Source: JBBRXJ01 sp038248505
GTDB taxonomy: Bacteria; Bacteroidota; Bacteroidia; Bacteroidales; JBBRXJ01
Reading direction: 5' to 3'
Assembly (NCBI GenBank): GCA_038248505.1
Contig: JBBRXJ010000094.1
Coordinates: 1-12,515, forward strand
Length of the DNA: 12,515 nucleotides
Within the stretch, counting starts at the first letter, position 1, and each line of letters opens with the position of its first letter. The notes under the pieces were generated by a model, which searched no databases, was not told the DNA's origin, and saw only the letters and a program-made list of their open reading frames with translations. Shown piece by piece: positions 7,248 through 12,515 of the stretch. A program made the position numbers and the translations under genes.

Positions 7248-7281
7248 GTTAGTCTGAGCGGTTCGCCGCGGCTAAACTAAT
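7248..7281. other. GC-rich hairpin (GCGG-TTCG-CCGC) in a decayed intergenic region
   Basis: GCGG (7258-7261) and CCGC (7266-7269) close a TTCG tetraloop. An outer GTTAGT (7248-7253) pairs with ACTAAT (7276-7281, one wobble) across an asymmetric internal loop. The surrounding 7226-7272 is markedly richer in G and C than the rest of the window. It has no following T-run, so a terminator is unlikely. It could be the structured end of a mobile element or a small RNA; nothing more can be said from the sequence. Confidence 0.4.
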
Positions 7282-7366
7282 CCCAACGAAAATTCAGTTT
7301 AATAATTCTGGTTAAGTCTAACGAGAGACATCTAATTGATATGTCGTTTGTTTGCCAAAATAAATT

Positions 7367-7465
7367 GCATGCCATTACTAGCCTTTCAAAAATTGAGCTT
7401 AAAAATCTTCTGTTTAAATGAAGCAAAACTCTTCTAAGTAAATTTAATCGCAAAATACCTCGCAT
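7367..7465 (-). pseudogene. Frameshifted relic of an IS1595-family transposase C-terminus
   Basis: Reading the minus strand, 7417-7367 translates LNRRFLSSIFERLVMAC, matching the left fragment (LNRRHRRDILDRLV) with exact spacing and the right fragment (NRRYFGEKIFDRLLIAC) with one residue fewer. Just upstream but in another frame, 7440-7417 translates YLEEFCFI, which is the YLNEFCYK segment that must precede NRR in this family. Joining them needs a single-base frame shift at 7417. Nothing of the N-terminal or catalytic part remains, because the HEAT-repeat gene begins at 7482. After MAC the frame stays open to a stop at 7277 but shows no family resemblance. The relic is therefore a short, decayed remnant that does not encode a functional protein. 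Confidence 0.65.
7450..7463. repeat. 14-bp direct repeat, copy 2
   Basis: This is the second exact copy of GCAAAATACCTCGC (first at 6576-6589). It overlaps the 5' edge of the transposase relic and lies 18 bases before the start codon of the HEAT-repeat gene. Confidence 0.5.
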
Positions 7466-7481
7466 TAATTAACAAAAATAA

Positions 7482-8192
7482 ATGAAAAGCAATGCAACAA
7501 ATCTCGCGAGTAGAGGATACGTTCAATACAATAACGGAAGTGAGAAGCTCCATATATATTCATTATCTGAAAAACTGAACTTATTAAAAAGCACTATTGC
7601 AACTGAAAGAACAATTGGAGCACGACTTTTAGGCGCAGATAAGGAAATTGAATCAATACCTAATTTGATTCATGCACTTAAAAATGAACAAAAAATATAT
7701 TGCAAAATCGAATTGTCAAATACACTTGCGCTATTCGGAAAATATGCAATACCAGCACTTATAAATGTATTAGGAGTAATAGGAAACAATCAACTCAAAG
7801 CTATTTCTGAAAAGTCATTTAACAAAGACTGTTATCCATTACCTCGCGATATTGCTGGCCGGATTCTAATTCGAATAGGTATAGAGGCCTTACCGAAATT
7901 AGCTCAGTTATTAAAAACTAAAGATTACAATAAACTGAGTGAAGCTACTGATACGATTGGCCATATAAACTTCTATTCAAAACAAAATTACGCGTATAAT
8001 TCGTTATTAAAATGCTATTCTGAAAATATAAACCATGATGTAATTCGATGGAAAATCATTCGTGCATTTAGTGGTTATACAGAAAGTATAAAAACATTAA
8101 CTGATTTTTTATTGACAGAAAAAAACATTCTTATTAAAAATGAAATAGAAAGAAGTATGCGAATATTAAATAAAAGAATAAATCATGAATAA
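7482..8192 (+). CDS. HEAT-repeat protein
   Basis: The 236-residue product has no signal peptide. After a short N-terminus it is built of paired amphipathic helices of HEAT type at about residues 38-68 (ERTIGARLLG then SIPNLIHAL), 72-100 (IELSNTLALFGKYAIPALINVLG), 121-146 (PRDIAGRILIRIGIEALPKLAQLL), 150-180 and 186-212. The recurring [AG]xxAIPxLxxxL pattern is the HEAT/PBS-lyase-like signature. Such proteins are scaffolds that bind other proteins and have no catalytic residues of their own. The stop overlaps the methyltransferase start by 8 bases (8185-8192), so the two are almost certainly co-translated, and a binding or substrate-presenting role for the methyltransferase is a reasonable inference. 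The ATG at 7482 follows an A-rich leader and lies just beyond the transposase relic, so the gene's own promoter must lie in or across that debris. Confidence 0.8.
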   Translation: MKSNATNLASRGYVQYNNGSEKLHIYSLSEKLNLLKSTIATERTIGARLLGADKEIESIPNLIHALKNEQKIYCKIELSNTLALFGKYAIPALINVLGVIGNNQLKAISEKSFNKDCYPLPRDIAGRILIRIGIEALPKLAQLLKTKDYNKLSEATDTIGHINFYSKQNYAYNSLLKCYSENINHDVIRWKIIRAFSGYTESIKTLTDFLLTEKNILIKNEIERSMRILNKRINHE

Positions 8193-8925
8193 AGAAACGC
8201 CAAAGTATGTTGGTCCAAAGCCCATGAATCGCCTAATGAATAAGGACGAAATTAAGATCCGATTTGACAATGAAACGGCATCAGCCTACAGTCAGGAAGA
8301 CCCGATATACCTACCCGATTATGCAAGTACATTTGAACTGCTCATTGATTGTATAAATAAAACGAATGAACCGATGCAAGTACTTGATTTAGGAGCTGGT
8401 ACAAGAAATTTAACAATGCGGCTGCTTCGTAGAAACAAAAACTGTCATATCCGATTGGTGGATTTTTCAAAAAATATGTTGGACGTAGTTTCAGTGGTGT
8501 TAAAAGAATATCCGAATAATTTTACGAATGAATGTAATGATTTTACACAGATTGATTATGAAGAAGGAAGCTACGATGCGGTTATTTCGAGCTTTGCAAT
8601 ACATCATACACGCAGTATAGAGGAGTATACCGATTTATATAAGAAGATACACAAATGGCTTAAACCGGGCGGTATCTTTGCATGTGTAGATGTAGTAAAT
8701 GGTTTTAATATGCAATGGACCATAGTTAATGGAGATGGCTGGAAGAAATACCTAAAAGATTATTTTAATGAAGAAAAAATCAATCAAATATTTGCCAACT
8801 ATCATGCAGAGGATAGTCAAATATCACTACCCGAACACATGAACTGCTTACATAAAGCAGGATTTACCGATGCTGATATACTTTGGAAACGATATAATTT
8901 TAGTTTATATTGTGCGAGAAAATAA
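8185..8925 (+). CDS. Class I SAM-dependent methyltransferase
   Basis: This 246-residue cytosolic Rossmann-fold methyltransferase has motif I as VLDLGAGTR (66-74), the ribose-binding acidic residue as D93 in RLVDFS, an adenine-contact NDF at 118-120, motif IV as SSFAIHH (135-141) and the post-motif LKPGG at 159-163. The N-terminal RFDNETASAY...IYLPDY and C-terminal segments (ISLPEHMNCLHKAGF, LWKRYNFSLYCARK) resemble the Methyltransf_25 / CmoA-like group, which includes small-molecule and tRNA-modifying enzymes. The substrate is not evident. In motif I the third glycine usually seen (GAGTG) is arginine 74; this is odd but need not abolish SAM binding. The gene overlaps the HEAT-repeat gene by 8 bases and is probably translated with it. 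Its stop is followed after one base by the stop of the convergent 829-aa gene, leaving no room for a separate terminator. Confidence 0.92.
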   Translation: MNKETPKYVGPKPMNRLMNKDEIKIRFDNETASAYSQEDPIYLPDYASTFELLIDCINKTNEPMQVLDLGAGTRNLTMRLLRRNKNCHIRLVDFSKNMLDVVSVVLKEYPNNFTNECNDFTQIDYEEGSYDAVISSFAIHHTRSIEEYTDLYKKIHKWLKPGGIFACVDVVNGFNMQWTIVNGDGWKKYLKDYFNEEKINQIFANYHAEDSQISLPEHMNCLHKAGFTDADILWKRYNFSLYCARK

Positions 8926-8926
8926 A

Positions 8927-11416
8927 TTAGTATTTACAAAAATGTTTTGAAACAAAACCAAGGTCGTTTTGCATTAATAAAATATATATTCCTGATGAAA
9001 ATTTAGAAACATCAATCATATTGATTGAACCCTCAATTTTGCTTGTAAATACTGATACTCCGTTTGAATTAAGGATAGTAATAAAATGTACATCCTCTGT
9101 TGGCGTATTAATATTTAATATATCTAAAGTTGGATTTGGATAAATATTAAATTCGATATTTTGCTTTGCGTCACCAACATTTGTAATGATTGAAGCAGTA
9201 GAAAATTCCCATATAATACTATCGTTAAATAAACCAGATGCATTCTTAAAGGCAGCAGCAGGAACGACTACACGATAAGTTCCTAGGGCATCAAAATTTG
9301 CATGACCTATTAATAACATATTTTTAATAGCATTCCAACTGTAAATTGCATTCTGAATTTCGTTGTTTGAGGGATCATATATTACAATACCATTTGTACT
9401 AAGCAATTGAACAAACTGCGAAAACTCAATAAGTACCTCACTTGTAGCATCAATACCATAAGCGCCATTTGATGGAGCCAGGGTTCGGGCATAGGGTTTC
9501 GCCTGAATATTAAAACGCCACCAGTTAATGAGCACATTACCACCTCCTGCATTGGTTAAAGCATTGGCAGGTATTGTAACCGTATACCAATCGTTCGCAT
9601 GTGTAAAAATTGGATGCGTAATTGTTAATGTTCTTCCATCACCTGACAAACTCGAACTAATTCCGGCAAGCAAACCCGTGGAATCACCTACCAGTGTAAT
9701 ACCTGACAAATCAAGAACAGTAACCGGATTATCCCAAGTGATAGAAACAACAGCATTAATGTTCACATTGCGCTCGCCAGCAAATGGTAACAATGTTTTT
9801 GGTTGAGGTGCAGCCGTTGATGAACATACCAGTTTATCCGTTAATGTACCATTGCTCCATAGTTGCGCAGAACAAGTATGATCAATTTCTCCCGTTCCTG
9901 AATTGCCAAAAATCTGCAAATCGGTAGTACCTTCAGCTCCCCTTGCAGTAATACCGGTAATGTTGTAATTACTATCAATAATACATTTATCCAAACGGTG
10001 ATCAACACTGTTTTTTGCTACTACATAAATATAGCCTGAATTGACCAAATTATTTTTGGCAATATGAACATCTTTAATGTCATTCATCCAAAATAAACCA
10101 ATGTATGCATTCACTTTATTATTTAAAATATAAATACCATCAACTTTTTTATATGGATCAACAGATTCTGGAGTAAGAATACCTTCCCCATCTACCGATG
10201 AAAAGCCGCTCCAGATGATAGCATGACGGTATACTTCAAAATCGTTGTTTTCAATAAGAACATTATGACCTGAAAAATTCATGCCTCTATTTTCGTAAGT
10301 AGCGGCGTTATTGCGGGCCAACTCCCATCCTAAAGCATGTAGATATACTCGTTTGTTTAACTGGTCTTTTTTTACATTCCCTCGCACAACTTGTCCGTAG
10401 CCTTTTACAAAATAACCTACACGCATGGTGGTGTAAATCCAATTATCGATGACTTCGAGCTTTTCATCTGGTTCAACAGCAGTTGTGTAAGGCTCATAAT
10501 ACTTGCCATTTAATCTAATACCATAATGATCGGTATAATTAAAACGCGCCCAACTACCTCGTGAAATATGCGTTGTATCGGTAGTAACATCAACAGCACC
10601 GGTATATTTTGTAACTCCATATGGAAACTCTTTTGCAACATCTCCAACATTGTATTTATATTTACCATAGGCCACATATCCAGGCTGGTCGTAACTTTCG
10701 TCGGGTACTGGATTAAACTTATTATTCATAAAATCGTTTGCACGATTGTTTACAATAGAACCATTTTCATTTACCGACACGCTAATGTTTGATGTAAACA
10801 TATAGGAGAAACGCTGCCAAGACTCCATACGCGGGTAGTTTGTGGGTATATAAGGATCGGGTTGTGCAATATTGTTTTGACGAACACCAAATACCAAAAC
10901 ATTTTTTCCATCCACGCCAATTGATATACGACCTCTGTTGATATCAAGAAAAACAATAGCAATATTGTTGCGAATACTATCGGAATATATACGTTTAAAA
11001 GCAGTTGAATTGGCTGTTCCACTGCCTGAAAAAGCAGGAATATATGCAGGAAAAACCAAACGCGAAGGTGGTGCAAAAGAATCACTTTTTGCATTGTTGC
11101 ATAAAGGCTTATCGCCACGCAATAGTACGCCTGATAATAATTTAAGATCGTTTGCAAAAAAATAGGTACCCGCTGGAAAATAAAGAACTCCACCACCCTG
11201 TGCATACAATGACTTAATAGCTACAACAGCAATACTATCCCATGTTGCAGGGTTTGTTGCCAAACTTTTAATGTTAATAACGTTTGCCCATTCTAATTCA
11301 TTTACCCATGATGGGCAAGTGTCATACTTATCGGTATATGGATTAAAAACAGGCTGTGCAACTGTTAAATAACAGTTTACATAAAACAATAAAAAGATGA
11401 ATATTACCGATTTCAT
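8927..11416 (-). CDS. T9SS-sorted secreted protein with right-handed beta-helix (pectate-lyase-like) and two Ig-like domains
   Basis: This 829-residue protein starts with a signal peptide (MKSVIFIFLLFYVNCYLTVAQ). Residues about 45-110 carry the N-terminal pectate-lyase-superfamily element (GGGVLYFPAGTYFFANDLKL, then GVLLRGD), and about 150-510 form the repeating short-strand pattern of a right-handed beta-helix (GHNVLIENNDF, DGIYILNNKV, DVHIAKNNLV). Two Ig-like domains of the bacterial Big_5 type follow, about 538-638 (PFAGERNVNINAVVSITWD) and 640-740 (PSNGAYGIDATSEVLIEFS). The C-terminal 80 residues are a T9SS type A sorting domain (IYPNPTLDILNI at 758-769, SSGIYILLM at 807-815), which directs export through the type IX system and is cleaved or anchored at the surface. 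A role in binding or degrading polysaccharide is likely from the fold, but no catalytic residues can be assigned, so it may be an adhesin. The gene stands alone, facing the methyltransferase. Confidence 0.92.
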   Translation of the reverse strand: MKSVIFIFLLFYVNCYLTVAQPVFNPYTDKYDTCPSWVNELEWANVINIKSLATNPATWDSIAVVAIKSLYAQGGGVLYFPAGTYFFANDLKLLSGVLLRGDKPLCNNAKSDSFAPPSRLVFPAYIPAFSGSGTANSTAFKRIYSDSIRNNIAIVFLDINRGRISIGVDGKNVLVFGVRQNNIAQPDPYIPTNYPRMESWQRFSYMFTSNISVSVNENGSIVNNRANDFMNNKFNPVPDESYDQPGYVAYGKYKYNVGDVAKEFPYGVTKYTGAVDVTTDTTHISRGSWARFNYTDHYGIRLNGKYYEPYTTAVEPDEKLEVIDNWIYTTMRVGYFVKGYGQVVRGNVKKDQLNKRVYLHALGWELARNNAATYENRGMNFSGHNVLIENNDFEVYRHAIIWSGFSSVDGEGILTPESVDPYKKVDGIYILNNKVNAYIGLFWMNDIKDVHIAKNNLVNSGYIYVVAKNSVDHRLDKCIIDSNYNITGITARGAEGTTDLQIFGNSGTGEIDHTCSAQLWSNGTLTDKLVCSSTAAPQPKTLLPFAGERNVNINAVVSITWDNPVTVLDLSGITLVGDSTGLLAGISSSLSGDGRTLTITHPIFTHANDWYTVTIPANALTNAGGGNVLINWWRFNIQAKPYARTLAPSNGAYGIDATSEVLIEFSQFVQLLSTNGIVIYDPSNNEIQNAIYSWNAIKNMLLIGHANFDALGTYRVVVPAAAFKNASGLFNDSIIWEFSTASIITNVGDAKQNIEFNIYPNPTLDILNINTPTEDVHFITILNSNGVSVFTSKIEGSINMIDVSKFSSGIYILLMQNDLGFVSKHFCKY

Positions 11417-11444
11417 ATGTAGATTATTTATGTTTATTCATTCA

Positions 11445-11452
11445 CAAAGTAA
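11445..11452 (-). promoter_or_regulatory. Weak candidate -7 element for the beta-helix protein gene
   Basis: On the minus strand TTACTTTG (11452-11445) matches TAnnTTTG except for the second base and lies 28 bases before the ATG at 11416. No TTG is seen at the right distance upstream. It is listed only as the best match in the 172-base divergent gap 11417-11588. Confidence 0.2.
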
Positions 11453-11588
11453 CATAAAAAACGTATTTTGAGGGATAGAATGTATGATAGGAACGTATTC
11501 AAAATTTGAACGAAGAAAAACAAACTTATTCGAAATCTATCTGAATCACAATTAACCTATATTTTAGACACTTACTAAATTTAAATCA

Positions 11589-12212
11589 ATGAAATCATTA
11601 CATGCTTCTTTTCTATTCATTTTCGTATTGATACCAAATTACGAAATATACTCTCAGCATACTAGTCAAAAAAACAAGTTAAAGGAAGATCAAGCAGCAT
11701 ATTTATTCTCGGTAAAAGATGTAAATGGAGATAGTTTGCGATTATCCGATTTTAGAGGGAAAAAGATTCTACTCACATTTAATAGAAATGTTGGATGTCC
11801 GGTTTGTAATTTGCGATTTCATGAATTGCAGGAAGAGAGTGAGTATTTTAAAGAAAAGGAATTGGTCATTCTTTCGGTTTATGAAAGTAGTGCAGAGAAC
11901 ATGAAAATATACTTGATAAATGAAAAACCATACGCAAAAATGATTCCAAATCCAGATCAAAATTTATATGTACTTTACAATGTTGAGCGAAGCAATGTGA
12001 AATTTATTAAAAGTATTTTTTTTGATGTAATAAAAAAAAGAAAGCAAGGCGAAAAATTATTTAAAAGCAAAATTAATTCAGATGGCAATACCAATAGGAT
12101 AAGCGCGGATTTTATGATTGATGAAAAAGGGAATATTATAAGAGCATATTATGGGAAATATGTTGGCGATCATTTATCAATTGAAGAAATAAATAATTTG
12201 ATTGAGAAATAA
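11589..12212 (+). CDS. Exported peroxiredoxin-like (AhpC/TSA-type thioredoxin-fold) protein
   Basis: The 207-residue product has an N-terminal signal peptide (KSLHASFLFIFVLIPNYEIYSQ) and so acts outside the cytoplasm, in the periplasm or at the envelope. The thioredoxin-fold core has the strand-turn FSVKDVNGDSLRLSDFRGKK (40-59), then LLTFNRNVGCPVCNLR with the redox pair Cys70 and Cys73 (CPVC). LVILSVYESS and ADFMIDEKGNIIRAYYGKYVGDHL complete the AhpC/TSA pattern of the peroxiredoxin-like family proteins common in Bacteroidota. By family it reduces peroxides or exchanges disulphides, but the CxxC pair rather than the single peroxidatic Cys of classical 2-Cys peroxiredoxins makes a thiol-disulphide role equally possible. 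It follows the beta-helix gene head-to-head and has no obvious operon partner. TATATTTT at 11558-11565 is a one-mismatch -7 candidate. Confidence 0.88.
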   Translation: MKSLHASFLFIFVLIPNYEIYSQHTSQKNKLKEDQAAYLFSVKDVNGDSLRLSDFRGKKILLTFNRNVGCPVCNLRFHELQEESEYFKEKELVILSVYESSAENMKIYLINEKPYAKMIPNPDQNLYVLYNVERSNVKFIKSIFFDVIKKRKQGEKLFKSKINSDGNTNRISADFMIDEKGNIIRAYYGKYVGDHLSIEEINNLIEK

Positions 12213-12411
12213 AATAGAGTATTCATATTGCTGGATGTTATATAATAGCAGCATTTTCAAACTATGAAATAAGTTTATTGACCTCAGGTTTGGAACGTTG
12301 TACCAGTAGTAGTGATAAAAAAGAATTTGTATTCTATATCAATCATAGTAAAGAAGCAATAGAGTATAAAATAGAAAATGACTATCCGTTTTTGCACCCA
12401 ACGCATGTTTA
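12213..12411. other. Stretch between the peroxiredoxin-like gene and the right IS fragment; holds an IS end and a startless open frame
   Basis: The terminal repeat of the right-hand element should lie here. The plus strand is open from 12218 to TAA at 12413-12415 (65 codons, reading ...SDKKEFVFYINHSKEAIEYK...) with no ATG. It has gene-like composition but could be a remnant cut off by the insertion or chance. Confidence 0.3.
12229..12257 (+). terminator. Weak hairpin after the peroxiredoxin-like gene
   Basis: TGCTG (12229-12233) pairs with CAGCA (12249-12253), followed by TTTT, 17 bases past the stop codon. The stem is only five pairs with a 15-base loop, so this is a marginal intrinsic terminator. 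Confidence 0.3.
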
Positions 12412-12515
12412 TTAACAATTTTCTATACATGCAATGAGTAATCTGTCGAATATTTTTTCTCCAAAATATCTTCTGTTGTATTTGTAACAATACTCATTTA
12501 GGTAATTTTGTAGGT
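12412..12515 (-). CDS. IS1595-family (ISXO2-like) transposase, C-terminal end (rest outside window)
   Basis: On the minus strand, frame 3 from the window end reads LQNYLNEYCYKYNRR (first residue at 12513-12511), then YFGEKIFDRLLIACIENC and stops TAA at 12414-12412. YLNEYCYKYNRRYF...IFDRLLIAC is the conserved C-terminal helix of IS1595-family transposases, and the stop shortly after it is where such proteins normally end. Only the last 33 residues are in the window, so the copy's integrity is unknown. It runs right to left, opposite to the fragment at 1-252. The two differ clearly in sequence (NRRYFGEK versus NRRHRRD), so they are different elements. Confidence 0.85.
   Translation of the reverse strand, partial: LQNYLNEYCYKYNRRYFGEKIFDRLLIACIENC

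Noticed and set aside
7248..7281. Possible tRNA T-arm because of GGTTCG
   Set aside because: The TTCG is a four-base loop closed by a four-base stem, not a seven-base T-loop, and no acceptor or anticodon arms can be drawn.
7248..7290. Possible integron attC site (GTTAGTC ... TCCCAAC around a hairpin)
   Set aside because: The core sites are in the wrong relative order and do not fit RYYYAAC/GTTRRRY, and no integrase gene is in the window.
10771..11205. 144-codon minus-strand frame inside the beta-helix protein gene
   Set aside because: It is a shifted frame of the same strand within an uninterrupted 829-residue gene; its product is a hydrophobic/aromatic mix typical of out-of-frame reading.
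12284..12490. 68-codon minus-strand frame at the right end
   Set aside because: The overlapping frame two bases away carries the conserved transposase motif YLNEYCYKYNRRYF...IFDRLLIAC, so this frame is a shadow of it.

Overview
The window looks like chromosomal DNA of an AT-rich member of the Bacteroidota. The large protein on the minus strand ends in a type IX secretion (T9SS) type A sorting domain, and candidate promoters follow the TAnnTTTG pattern of that phylum. Most start codons sit behind A-rich stretches rather than Shine-Dalgarno sites. Exported proteins have short signal peptides, several ending in ...SQ or ...AQ. I cannot name a genus.

Layout: positions 1-252 hold the 3' end of an IS1595-family transposase (+). 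Positions 432-3210 hold a minus-strand operon for a four-subunit 2-oxoacid:ferredoxin oxidoreductase, transcribed ferredoxin (delta), alpha, beta, gamma. Three exported or uncharacterised genes on the plus strand follow: a 283-aa secreted protein made of two copies of one module, a 708-aa exported protein whose C-terminus looks like an outer-membrane beta-barrel, and a 163-aa helical cytosolic protein. A decayed intergenic stretch (7190-7481) holds a GC-rich hairpin and a frameshifted relic of a second IS1595-type transposase. A HEAT-repeat protein and a SAM-dependent methyltransferase overlap by 8 bases (7482-8925). Converging on them with one base between is an 829-aa beta-helix/Ig-like/T9SS-sorted protein (8927-11416, minus). 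An exported peroxiredoxin-like protein (11589-12212) follows, and the window ends inside a third IS1595-type transposase (12412-12515, minus).

How the genes work together: the oxidoreductase operon is one metabolic unit. It decarboxylates 2-oxoacids (branched-chain 2-oxoacids or 2-oxoglutarate) to acyl-CoA and reduces ferredoxin. The HEAT and methyltransferase genes are probably translationally coupled and may form a functional pair. The 283-aa and 708-aa proteins are both exported and adjacent, but a terminator hairpin separates them, so a joint role is only a possibility. The other genes look like independent units.

The less expected points are the outermost transposase fragments, which point inward from both ends and differ in sequence; the previously hidden transposase relic in the middle, recognisable only across a frameshift; the duplicated-module secreted protein; the 708-aa barrel-ended protein of no family I recognise; and the HEAT/methyltransferase pair with a substituted SAM-binding glycine. 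I see no CRISPR array, tRNA or rRNA, and no convincing defence or biosynthetic system.
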